Source: Plasmopara viticola (Eukaryota; Oomycota; Peronosporomycetes; Peronosporales; Peronosporaceae). Taken from it: a stretch of DNA of 64,000 nt. The position numbers and the translations under genes were made by a program. The stretch spans positions 930,001-994,000 of the forward strand of contig MBPM02000010.1 of assembly GCA_001695595.3 (NCBI GenBank), read 5' to 3'. The number at the start of each line of letters is the position of its first letter. Position 1 is the first letter of the stretch. Positions 43,297 to 53,866 of this stretch are shown piece by piece. The notes under the pieces are model-generated. The model saw only the letters and a program-made list of their open reading frames with translations, ran no database searches and was not told the origin of the DNA.

Positions 43297-44400
43297 TTAA
43301 GTCAACTCCAGTCTTATAGAGTTAAATCCTAATATTATTGCCACTCGGCTTTTGTCTTTCAATGTCAATTCTTTTTGTTTGAAATTCCCTTCCAATCGTC
43401 CATTTGAACATGTACAGACGCTTTTTTGAGCATAGACATCGTCATTAGAGAACGCAGCAATGCTTATGTTTACCAAGCGTCCGCCCAAATCGACCCATAT
43501 GTATATTGTTCCGTGCAATATAAGCAGTAGTATAATTTGTTAAACGTGATACATAAAGCGGAGCTACGAGAGTTGTCGCTCTGAGACGCTCAGTTGTATT
43601 TAAAAAAAAATTCGTTGTATTATTTGTTCGAAGTCGAAGATTTATATTGCCAACATTACCTAACCATGTATCCCAACACAAGCATTCGTAATCGGGTTTG
43701 CGATTTATTTGCAAAGTAAGAATTTGTAATACGCAGCGCTTTTCGTAATATCCACCCACAAAACCTGTATTGACTTAGATAGTAAATCTTCTCGTTGGTG
43801 TAAATTTTGAACTATTAATTAAACTATTTGTTGTAATCATAAAAGCATGTCCAAATATAGCGGAAATTCTGCTACAAAAATCTACGTTAGGCATAGACGC
43901 ATGTGCATCTGAGACAAAGTGATGGAAACCATTTCAATTCACAGTCAGATAGTTGCAGCATTGACAGATTTTGTGAATAGGAGAAAACATATTCAAATGT
44001 ACGTAAATTCCGACCTGCGGTATATATGCGTAACAAATGAGTTTTTCGCTAATCACATCATAAACATGGCGAGGCAATATCCAATTGCTCCAAATCCTAA
44101 ATATCAGTAGTCGAATGTCCAATAACGTACGATACATAAGCATAGTTGTAATTTGCATCTGTTACATCACCGCCTGAGTTAATGGTAAGCTTTTAAAAGT
44201 TGTTATTCATCATTCGAAATGGATGATTCGTTACAGCTTCGAATATCGGTGAAACATCTGTGTTTGCATACCAGCGGCGGTAGGCGCTGATAACGTATTC
44301 GACCAGGACTGATTTGTTTGATTGGTTGCAGTATTTCTCGCAGTAGAGCCAAAAATTGCAGATGAATTACAATTGATAGCAGCTGACAAATTATCAGTAT
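43297..44400 (-). pseudogene. Coding-like relic, unknown, minus strand
   Basis: Several neighbouring minus-strand frames look like one former protein: AIFGSTARNTATNQTNQSWS with SAPTAAGMQTQ (44.25-44.4 kb), GGDVTDANYNYAYVSYVIGH (44.1-44.2 kb), LRATTLVAPLYVSRLTNYTT (43.55 kb) and LVNISIAAFSNDDVYAQKS (43.4 kb). The richness in Asn, Thr and Ser with short beta-strand-like stretches would suit a structural protein, but I recognise no family. Many frameshifts. Confidence 0.3.
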
Positions 44401-47399
44401 TCATGAACTATGATTAGCAATTCTTTTATTGTAGGTTGCTGGTGCAAGTGATATAATCGTCGATAAAAAACTAATTCAAACCAAGTAGAGCACTATGTTA
44501 GGCAGAGCAGTACGAGGTGTTGTCATCAAAAAGGAAAAATAAGTAGAGGATTTGCTAAGAAACAACAAATCAATGTCAAGATTGCCAATCACGCTTAAAG
44601 CACATACCGTTTTAATACCGCCAAGCTGCAAATGCCTGGAGTTAAAATAAGATATGAATCAATTATGAAGGGAGAGAAATATCTTGTTACTAAAGCATCC
44701 AATGCAGATTTGCTACAACTCATTACTGACTTAGCTTTTCATGTCTTGAAAAGCTTTGATAAAACTTGACTGAAGGCATTGTTCTAATTACATGATCCTA
44801 TCTTGGCTGTCTATTTAAATGCGTTATAGTGTCATACTAGGCCACTTTCCAAGCATAACACTCAAAAATACGAGATATCATTTGATCAAGTTCACGATCG
44901 TGCTATCAAACTGGAATGTTTGCGACCTCAGAAGCTTGACATTCGTAAATTCATTTAAATAAAGTCCAATTAGTTAGGACCTTCTTTGGGAGTGAGAACA
45001 ACACTTGGCATAGCGAATAAGCATGTTTAACTACAGCTTGACGTTATTAAACACGAGCTTTAAGCTATCATATCGCTCGGCTCATCAAGGTCGGACCGCG
45101 ATAGAAATACTTTATTATACTTTTCGGTGAATACCTAAGCAACCTCGTCACGGACGAATTTCACTCTTTGAAACTGATGCACTTCTCTCTTCTTCGGACG
45201 TCAGGTCGTTGTGTTACTTTGCAGCCGCGTTTTGCCAACTTAGTCCGTTTCAAATTGTTTTGTATTGAATGCATCATGTAATTTGTGCTTGACCGTTTTG
45301 CCCATTGCATTTAATGTTATTATCCGACTCTTTTTGCTTGTAAAGTCGCCCCATCAGAAGCGCAACAATACCCGAGTTTTGCGCTATGAGTGTTTTTAGA
45401 AGCGAATCGTCGTCGTCATTTTTTGATATCGGATATTGACGATGTACTTGCTATAGAGTCATTACTTTTTCGCAACATCGACCTTGTAGAGCTTGATCAG
45501 TTGTCGGGTGAATAGATTTGCCTCCGACAAACATCATGCTTTTTTCCAATCTTAGTATCACAATAATTATAAATGTAACCTCATCTAAGTGATTTATTTT
45601 TACTATCCTTTAATATTTTTTGTATCTTGCTCTGTATATAATACCACAAATTTGTCGATTTAGACGTACAAAGTATTCGGATTAAGCCATGTGCAAGCTG
45701 TCAAGGTTGTACATGGCTAGCGTGTTCATTTATCACACGCGCAGTCATACACAGACTACGCGCATTATCTTGAACGTTAGAATTACAAGGAGCTAGTAAA
45801 GGCTTACGAATCGGCCATAAATGCGACTTTGCATACGCCGTACGGAGAAACGTTGCAAACGCATCAATTGATACTCAGTTGCTTTGATTTCTGGAAATCG
45901 TTGTGGGATTGAAACAAATCTGCCTCGAGAGTATTTGGTTATTACTCGAGAAATATCCGGCACCCGACCACAAGAAAATTTCTAAGCAGTATTGCTACAG
46001 CAAGCGGACCTGAAGCAACCCCATTACGTGGGCTGGGGCGAAAGTGTGAGTGGCGCAAAAATGGCACCTTATATGACTTGTCGTCGCATCAAGGGTCGAT
46101 TTTATTGATTGGGAAGTCTAAAGTTTTGTATATACTTATACAATACAACAAATATGGTATCCGGCATGATCTCAGGATGAGGGTAAAAAAATCCATTGGG
46201 AGCACATTGGATGAGCTGAGGCATAGATCTGAAATCCATGAAGCTTTTACACGAAGTGACTGGATAAGTGACTCAGTTTCAAGAACACGGAATTGAATGA
46301 TTTCATATCGCTTCGATGAATAAGAGCGACGAGGTCGCCCAAAACTACTTGATTGCCTAGTAACAACTCTATTAACAGATTCAGAAACACTGCTGTCAAT
46401 CTTCAGAGTACATTTGCGATTACGAAACTATTTTTAAAGGAATATCGACCGACAATTGCTGAAAGGAGATAAAGTAGTACGAAGCGAATAAAGTGAAACT
46501 CCTTGAGCAAAAGAGACGATACCATGAAGTAAGGTTTGAAGCAAAAGTAACCAGAAACAATGCAGGTACAAGCCCGAAAAGAAGAACTCAAAGTCAAGCT
46601 TAGTCAAAAGTATATTCGCGCTTGCGGTGGGAAGCATACATCTGGTTAGCCATCTACTCGCTACAAATGTCAAAATCATACTGACGGGTCCGAAGCTCAG
46701 TAAATAGAAGTTTTTTATTAATACAGATATGTGGTAAGAAAATTATGAACGTGAGCAAACTTATATAGAAAGAAGAAATTCACAGATAGTCATACACAAT
46801 GTTCTAATTTGTTAAGTCAAACGGGGACTCGCTCTCAACAAGTAACGATGCGGCAAGCTTTCGACTATTTTTGTGGAGAGTTTTATAGATGAAGAATTAC
46901 CGTCACAAGTCGGTACCCTAGTCGTCATTGAAGTCGGTATGCCAATTTTATCAGTGCTCGAGGCAGTCGAGGCCTCAAATATGAAACTGAAAGTAGTCGG
47001 AAACTATAAAGTCGAATGTTGAACCGGTGATCACAGTTACCATTGTATATAAAGGGGATCAAACTTTTAATTTAAAAGTAAAGAATCCGATTGATGAAGA
47101 AAATAATGCCTTTTTTAAAATTTCAATGATCCCGGGCTATGCGTTCAGATTGATGAGAAAGGTGATATATAACGGTACTCGTTTGCATCAGCGCTGTCAG
47201 TGATGCTGTGCTTTCGTACCTACAGGCTAGTAATGCTAATATCTATCCACAACGAATGTGACACGACGTGCATTGCATTGATGTGATATATGAGTTCCGT
47301 TGGATTGCTTCGCAAGAAAAGCGGATCTCAAACTTTAATATTGTCTATTAGACTACCACACCTAGTACTCTATTATTATTGCTTTGAAGTATATATCAC

Positions 47400-47880
47400 A
47401 TATCGAAGTTATACTCCACTATTGATACCTCCTCTAAGTCATCAAAACAGTGAGTCACGAGAAGAGTCATCCAGTGTCATTGAAGTGACACCGTATGACC
47501 TATGACGAAAGATACTGAGGCTAGTGAAGTCACTTGGATATGATGTCATGCATAGTACTAAGGGCAAGGTCGATCGAATCCACAAGTCAAAGATCTAAAA
47601 AGGCTTTTTGAACGACGTCACGATAAAGCTGAGGATGAGTGCGCTTGCACGCTTCATTAAGCCACGCAGTGGCTACGTCTGCTTGTTTGCGCAATGTCTG
47701 ACCGCTAATTTCCGTTAAACGCAACGATTCACTCGCGTTCTTGATGTCCAGTGAACTTATTTTCCACAAATGCTTATTCGCAATTTGAGCTTTCCTCAGT
47801 AGCTCGGGTACCTCGTAAACAGCTTGAGGTGATTACGACGTGCTCGAGCTACTGAGGCGAGTCACATTTAGGGTCTGTTC
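47400..47880 (-). repeat. Repeat blocks D and L, inverted, with a well-kept L-block frame
   Basis: Inverted relative to units 1 and 2. The L block here keeps an open frame (47587-47769 and upstream) reading SLDIKNASESLRLTE, GQTLRKQADVATAWLNEA and LYRDVVQKAFLDL before a stop. The corresponding frames at 34.1, 37.6, 57.3 and 62.1 kb are broken. It seems to be the C-terminal part of a small helical protein of unknown function. Confidence 0.5.
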
Positions 47881-48180
47881 CACAAATGCGATATCAAACG
47901 TAATGGAGAGCATATTGGATTTGGGTGCTAGGGGCACTGATTTTTTATAGCAACGCATACCGGATCCCAGCATAATCGCACCATATTCTGACAGCATCTT
48001 TTTGGACTTGTCCAAGGTTGAGACCTCCCAACCCCAATAGCCAAAGTCACCCAATCTGCATGAGTACGAGGTGCCGGTGACGGTGTTTGGTTGGGCGTGG
48101 ATTCCATCGGACCGAATGTCGCGTTGGCCTTCTTGTTCGGGTCGGCAGCTCTTTTCGTGGTCACCGAGCCACCCTCGGTA
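47880..48180 (-). pseudogene. Fragment of the Uma2-like gene (U4)
   Basis: Middle part only: AADPNKKANATFGP (candidate catalytic Asp changed to Asn), ADWVTLAIGVGRSQPW (Glu of VEVG changed to Gly), then a frameshift. Both candidate active-site acids are lost. Its mirror copy is at 61690-62035. Confidence 0.75.
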
Positions 48181-48329
48181 ACTATTTATAGAATAAAGAA
48201 AAACACCAAGTTAGTCCTATACAATGTGCTCATTAACTAAATCGAATGAGGAGCAGTGTAAGCTAGTCCGCGACCAAAGAAGATGCGGCAATCATCCAAC
48301 TATTATTGTGAAGAGTAGTATAGAAGAAG

Positions 48330-48780
48330 AATGCCATCACAAGTCAATACCCTAGTTGTCATTGAGGTCGGTATGCCTGTGTCATCGGTGATTGAGCCAG
48401 TCGAGACCTCTACAATGAAAGTGAAACAAGCCAAAAAAGTTAATGCCGAATCACACTTCAAATTTGGAAGTAAATAATTCGATCGATGAAGCAAAATAGT
48501 GTGTTCTTCCCTAATAAACACGCTGGTGCTAAGCCTCGGATTGAAAATCACCTGATGTTGACAAAATATGCGTGTGATTGAAATCCGATTTGGCAAAGTT
48601 GACATAAAGGCAGTCACCGGAGATTTTAGGTATCATTACGAGAGAAGCGAGCTGTTTTCGGACTCGGTGAAACCAAGGCGAAGCAGATCGCTAGCAGGCG
48701 GGATCTTGAAAGGTACAAAAAAAGAAATGCGAGGAGTAAATCCACTTTGCCTCTTGAAAGAAGAACAACATTAAACTAGA
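48330..48780 (+). pseudogene. Relic of a small unidentified gene (left arm)
   Basis: Frames PSQVNTLVVIEVGMPVSSVI (48330 on) and, after stops, RVIEIRFGKVDIKAVTGDF and RSELFSDSVKP with a lysine/arginine-rich end. The first resembles the frame at 62801-63046 and the second its mirror at 61046-61243. Probably two halves of one or two decayed genes. Family unknown. Confidence 0.35.
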
Positions 48781-49094
48781 CAATCTTGGATTTGCCGACA
48801 ATTGCCTTTTGCGAATCGAGAAAATTGTTTGTATAAATTTATTCGAAATGGAATTCGAACATGAGTAGTTCACTGCTGTGTGACACAATACTTGAAGAGA
48901 ATTGTTTGAAAGATTGTGTTACCAAAACTAATGGCCCCACCTCGGAATACTAGCGTACATGGCCAGAGTGTATTCGCTAGCTTTAATCGATTTAGATATG
49001 TACATTCGTTACAGAAGATAGCGGCAGCTTTGTTGGCGATGACGTTGATCGTTACATCATTCTAATAGGCAATTCGTTTTTCTATCGATACGAG

Positions 49095-50200
49095 TTGGAT
49101 TCGAATCGTACAAACGATGCATCAACTCGAGACAGAGTGGACGAGATAATTATAATTTATTGGTGCAAGGATACAATCGAACACGAGTCATTCAAGGCTT
49201 TGAAGGTATATGAGCGATGGAAGCCCCGTTTCCATACTATGAACAATACGCTAATCAATGGGATGGTGTCCCACCATCATTGTTTAGCACATGCCTTCAT
49301 TCAAGGGTAATCTATTGATGACAAGCTATTACACGCTTTTTCACTTTGTGAAGGTGATCATTGTCAGCAACAACGCGAGCTGTACGTGTGCTTGATAAAA
49401 TGGATTGACCAGATTTACAAGTCAATCCGGAGGTTGTTTGATTAGTTTAGAACTTACACGCTCGAATTACTACACTAATAAGTACTTACTCTGTCGCCAA
49501 CTTCACATCGCATTACATATTTAAAGCGTCAAATCGATACAGTGTGCGTGGGAACAAAGAGGAATGCGTGGGATGCATGAAAATTTTATACATTCATTTT
49601 AGATGATTACATCGCGGTCTGACCATTATATGCAAACAAAACGACTACTCGTAATTTGGTCGAGCCCACTATGACGACAGACAATAAGAACATCTTAAAA
49701 AAGGTCGATTATTTGCAGTTGCTAAGGTATCATTCGAGCAAAAGCAAGACATTTCGTACCTCCGCAATGTTAAAGAACGTTACCAGATGCAGTCTTTCAT
49801 CAACAATTTCGCTACGTATCTTTGAGTGTGAAAGTCTGAGAGGGTTTGCTTAAAGCATTGACTACTAAAACTTAGCCGTCGTTGCAGAAGCCTACAAACA
49901 CTCAATCAAAGCACACTAGTCGGATATCGTGAACTTTACACAAAGAATTCGAGAGAGTTCCTTATTTTTAGTGTCAGACGACATATTGTAATTGTTAGGA
50001 AGTGCGCTTCCGAATTTGACAAGGAATGGTGCGCAACGAATAAAGAGATCGTATTTATATTAAACTTTTAATCCGACACGGCATCATAAAACCAAAGGTT
50101 TTCGATGCAATTTAGCCATAGTAATTCTGATTGATACATTACATTTTTGTGTTACTACAAATTGTCACTTGCAATGTGCAGGTGATTTCACTAGCGACAA
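49095..50200 (+). other. Decayed coding-like stretch of the left arm
   Basis: Frames such as FKALKVYERWKPRFH with SHHHCLAHAF (49190-49310) and ILKKVDYLQLLRYHSS (49670-49730) recur in the mirror arm at 60430-60720 and 60000-60180. None is open in both arms over a useful length, and I recognise no domain. Confidence 0.3.
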
Positions 50201-50289
50201 AATCTCCCGCCTATTGCCATTGGATGTAGCAATATTGCTTCCACTATCAATGGCACATCGATGACTCTTCTAGTGACATATTGTCAATG

Positions 50290-51420
50290 CTGTCAGGAGG
50301 TTTCGGTGTCGAAAAACGCTATCTGTGTCGATGGTGATACGAATGACGTCAACCGAATCTTTGATTTGAGGACGGTATCAAATTGGCTGTCTCTCTTTGT
50401 TCGTTGCTCCTCTAAGTTTCGAACTTTTTGGTGAGAGGAAATTTGGAAGAGACGGAATCGTGGTTTACGGCAACGAAGCTGTGTTTTCCGTGAGGATAGT
50501 ACGTGATGCAAAAGTGAGCGCGCTGCAGGAGGCTCATGCTGACAGCTTATAAGTCGTGAGCAATCGTGTTGAAGGGTATACAGTGGCTTTGATGCTGTAC
50601 TTTGTGCGGAATAACGACGAGTATTGAAGGACGACCAACGTGTGAAGATTCTCCTACAAGTTGGCAAGAGCACTGAGTATGAGGAGATGCGACCATTACG
50701 AAATCTCAACAAGCCGAAGTCTTTGGGGAATTCAATCTCGGAGAAAAAATGATTCACTTCTTGGTGGAACTCCCAGAAGCCGCGGCCGATGTGAAGAAGG
50801 CGACGGCTTATGTTGACGCAAGCCCACAATAAAACGAAAACGACGGGAACCTATCACCCATACGATTCAAAACCACAAGAAGTCGAACCCAAACATGCTA
50901 GAAGAAGTATGCATTTCTTATTTGAAGGTCATGTGGAGCAATCTTGAGCTTCTTTACCGATCGTTTCCCGAACCATTTATCTTACAACCGATTCCGATTG
51001 CCCATCCAGGAGTTGCTGCGCTGTAATCGTACCTCGAGCGCTTTGCTTAAGAATTTGGTGAAGTTTTCTCAGGCTAATGTATCTTATTTGTTTGACGGCG
51101 GTCGATTGCTCGTGAAGAAAATGTGGTTGGAAGACAAGTACAGGCCACTGGGCGTTTGAGTTTGTCATCAGTCGTGGATCTAAGTGTGTTGTTGTTGTTA
51201 AAGCCAAGAAGAAAAACATAGAGCAAGAAATGGCTTGAAACATTTTGTGGAATGAGGTGCTATCGAATGTGGAGCAGTGACCGGTCGTGTTTGGGATTGT
51301 GACGAATTATACTCAATGGACTTTTCTTCGAAGTGATACCGATTGCATTTTTGAACACGATGACACTATCGATCTTGGGGAACGAGGTATGCCGACAAAC
51401 GTTAATAAAGAAGATTGCAA
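50290..51420 (+). pseudogene. Crinkler-like (CRN-type) nuclease-domain relic, left arm
   Basis: Shifting plus-strand frames show SALQEAHADSL-type and DDQRVKILLQVGKSTEYEEM segments, then NLVKFSQANVSYLFDGGRLL (about 51045), EFVISRGSKCVVVVKAKKK (about 51152), NIEQEMA and FGIVTNYTQWTFLRSD (about 51290). The last part resembles the C-terminal restriction-endonuclease-fold region of oomycete CRN effectors and related proteins, in which a hydrophobic strand ending in E/K-A-K-K is followed by an EQ-containing helix and a GIVTN strand. Stops and frameshifts in every segment make it non-functional. The mirrored copy is at 58390-59590. I found no LFLAK-type N-terminus. The long antisense frame 50293-50829 is a shadow. 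Confidence 0.45.
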
Positions 51421-51424
51421 GGAT

Positions 51425-51486
51425 ATTGTCAATCATACGCTTACGCTAAATCATTCCTGATTTAGCGTAAGCGTATGATTGACAAT
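51425..51486. repeat. Perfect 29-bp inverted repeat (palindrome) with 4-nt loop
   Basis: Arms 51425-51453 and 51458-51486 are exact reverse complements, beginning ATTGTCAATCATACGC, separated by TTCC. A hairpin of this length is very stable. The equivalent place in the right arm (near 58365-58388) has only one of the two arms. Confidence 0.95.
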
Positions 51487-51880
51487 GAATTGAATTATTC
51501 ATACGCTGGCGGTCACATGTTTGCATATAAGAGCATCCACAGTACCCTTAGACACGCTTAGAGGCATTGATGATAGTACATATCTATACTAATTTGTAGT
51601 CCAAACGCAATGAAATCAATATCTTTAAATGCTTTTGGTAATGCTATCCTATTTATTTTAAAGTAAAGCCCGATCGGGTAATGCATCGATTAATATAGGG
51701 CTGATACACTAACCCTCGCAAAAAAGAGATGCTGTCTAAATAGGTACTACAGACCATTTCTGCTACTACTGCTAATTGTATACAACCGTGTTACAATAGT
51801 CAAAAGTGACATTGCGATCTTACTACTTGACAGATCACGGCAATTCTGGTCAAAGGTCTTAAAAGCGACCTCACGGGATC

Positions 51881-52744
51881 TGAAGACATATGCAAGATCA
51901 TTGCAGACGCTTGGCATCGCTATAGCTCCATCTCGATAAAAACGATCGCTTTCTGATGGTACAAAATCTACCGTTACTAACATGGCGTTGATTTTGTTAA
52001 AAGAGGAGTGTGCTGCCACTACTTGCAAATTGGTGGACCGGAACGACTAAACGTAATTCATTAATAAAAAAAATGTCAGGTTTAAAGTGCCGGACACGTC
52101 GCCCGTGACTGTCAAAAAGTTAGCGTTTCAATTGCCAGCTCGAAGGGGGAACATACGTCAGATTAGGGTATTTACATGGTGGTAGCGTTCGTGGAAATTA
52201 ATACAAGCACGCGAGTGAGTCATTGCGCGTAACGGAAAGCAGCGGTTTGACATTGCACAACCAAGGAGATGGAGCTACTGTGTGACGTTTAAAGTCGTAC
52301 ATGCGCACTTATCCTCATTGTTATCCTAAACCATTCCTCCCTTTTCAATATTCGACTTGTTGTTCGATCGACCAGTAATACGCTTGGCCTGAGTACTTTA
52401 TAGTACATCGTCGCCAAATGAATTCGATAGCGTTGGTTACTCCCGTCTATTGTCATTAAATGGAACAATCTGGGTGTCACTACCAATTCTTCACTGACGA
52501 ATCTTCTAGTGATACATCAATCTGATGCTGCCACTGAAGAAGGGTGGGTATCAATAGTGGGATATATTGATCATTCCAGAAGGACACTTTGTTACTAATG
52601 ACTCACTTCTTGTGACACAACTAAATAGAAAGTACATGATGGCTTTGCTCAGAGGCAATTGATTTGTATGCTAAGGTCATTTAAAACGATGTAGTCATTC
52701 AATGGGTAGCTCAGTAAATTATAGAGGTTAAGATCATGACGCAT
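51881..52744 (+). repeat. Diverged K-L-D-N blocks
   Basis: Colinear with units 1 and 2 but more mutated: K around 51850-52080, L around 52100-52330, D around 52340-52570 (GTGGGTATCAATAGTGG), N around 52620-52740. No open frames of note. Confidence 0.65.
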
Positions 52745-53115
52745 CTACTATCAAACGGTACCGATCACTCAATTCATCACGGTACGTCGATCGACGACGG
52801 CAGTTGCATTTACACCAGTTGGGAGAGCTTAGTTCGCAGGGATTGACAAGACTCGGCGCATGTCGAAGGTGACATTGACAGAAGCGCCATCAGTGTTGTG
52901 TTGAAACGTTCCGCTCGCTTTTGGTCTTATTGTTGGAGTCGGACAGGTCGTACTGTCATAGAGAGCATATCGAATCTGAGTGCCAGGAACACTGGTTTTC
53001 AATAGCACCAAACACTGGATTTCAGCATAATCGCACCATTATTTGGCAGCATCTCTCAAATTTGCCCAATATTGAGATCTTTTAACCTCCACTGCCAGTG
53101 TCACCCAATTAACAG
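52745..53115 (-). pseudogene. Truncated Uma2-like gene (U5)
   Basis: The C-terminal half only, with frameshifts: VLLKTSVPGTQIRYALYDST, FDMRRVLSIPAN, and NWVTLAVEVKRSQYW, in which the Glu is kept but Gly becomes Lys. The homology stops at CAGTGTCACCCAAT, where APC transporter sequence begins. Confidence 0.75.
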
Positions 53116-53285
53116 TACCCCCTGGACTACCGCTAAGGTTAAAATATGTGATGAGCGCTAAGAATGCCCAGCTGGCGGTGTGAATGAGGTCCCGGTATAG
53201 TGACGATAAAAAAAACCAACGATACATTAATGAGTGAGTAAGTGGCGATTTTATGATGGGGGTCACAATGATGGCTAGTTGCAAT
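53116..53285 (-). pseudogene. Captured fragment of the APC transporter pseudogene
   Basis: Matches 32710-32874: ACCGCTAAGGTTAAAATATG, GAATGCCCAGCTGGCGGTG and GATGGCTAGTTGCA are shared, with moderate divergence. The right end GGCTAGTTGCA is also where the transporter pseudogene at 32.87 kb meets the macro-like block. Here the sequence beyond it is a fragment of block K. Confidence 0.8.
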
Positions 53286-53362
53286 GATCTTGCAAACGTC
53301 CGCAGATCTCATGATATTACCCGCAAGGCCTTTGACGCATAGGAGAGACCGTAAAGAAGTAT
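53286..53362 (-). repeat. Fragment of block K, inverted, plus start of block S
   Basis: ATGATCTTGCAAACGTCCGC and CCGCAAGGCCTTTGA match block K in the orientation found at 57740-57790; then GAGAGACCGTAAAGAAGTATACT begins block S. Confidence 0.7.
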
Positions 53363-53720
53363 ACTACTAGCAGTATTGTATTGTATTGTATTGTATTACG
53401 TTATCGCATTGCCAAGTTATGCACGTGCTAGGCTCTATGGCTAGTCCACGGCATAGAGTGGTGTCCGCATACGTCGGGTCTCATTCGGCGGGCAGTGCAG
53501 CCAACACCGAGGCCGTGAGGGTCTTCCATTAATTTGTGTAGTTCTGACTTGGTTAGAGCCCAGGTGGCGCCCTAGTGCTGGAGACCGTCGCGTCGAGGGT
53601 GAGACTCGTTAGAGACCTGCAGATGCCCGAGAGAACCTGCCCGAAGCGCGCGAGCATTTAGCCCCCGCGCTTGGAAGGAGGGCGTCACCCCAACCTTTTC
53701 CGAAAACTACTAGCAGTATT
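53363..53720 (-). mobile_element. SINE-like retroelement, copy 3, with 15-bp target-site duplications
   Basis: Element 53378-53705 (328 bp) with (ACAAT)n tail at the left end, flanked by ACTACTAGCAGTATT at 53363-53377 and 53706-53720. It sits inside repeat block S. The block at 57848-57860 keeps the uninterrupted target (ACTACTAGCAGTA). Same 5' end as copy 2. This is clear evidence of insertion by target-primed reverse transcription. Confidence 0.92.
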
Positions 53721-53866
53721 AGTACAAATGGTCTGTAGTACTCAATTCAAATAGTCGCTAAGGTACTATGGTCGAGCTCGCATACAAAGATTGACCCAAC
53801 TTAGGCATGCAACGTGTACGATACTCAGTAGCCAACAATTCGTTCCTTTGCAATGACTAACAAATT
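53721..53866 (+). repeat. Repeat block S, remainder after SINE insertion
   Basis: AGTACAAATGGTCTGTAGTA to CAGTAGCCAACAATTCG, colinear with 35778-35920. Confidence 0.75.

Larger units (their letters stand above)
39561..46699. other. AT-rich region with unidentified coding relics
   Basis: About 7 kb, more AT-rich than the left half. It holds a direct repeat (40060-40700), coding-like pieces at 41000-41577 and 43297-44400 (listed separately), and shorter pieces near 44600-44960 (KIRYESIMKGEKYLVTK, LLQLITDLAFHVL) and 45780-46300 (LVKAYESAINATLHTPYGE, SCFDFWKSLWD). All are interrupted by stops and frameshifts. I cannot place them in known families. No intact gene seen. Confidence 0.4.
46700..51880 (+). 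repeat. Left arm of a 5.2-kb inverted repeat
   Basis: This segment matches the reverse complement of 57975-63215 along its whole length with moderate divergence. Paired landmarks: 46905/63020 (GATGAAGAATTACCGTCACAAG), 48570/61245 (ATGCGTGTGATTGAAATC), 49240/60580, 50635/59240 (GACGACCAACGTGTGAAGATT) and 51780/58075. The outer and inner ends are estimated by eye to within tens of bases. Inside are truncated L, D, N and U blocks and a Crinkler-like relic. Confidence 0.85.

Noticed and set aside
50293..50829. 178-codon minus-strand open frame
   Set aside because: Antisense to the Crinkler-like relic; the mirrored arm does not keep it open and it shows no family motifs.
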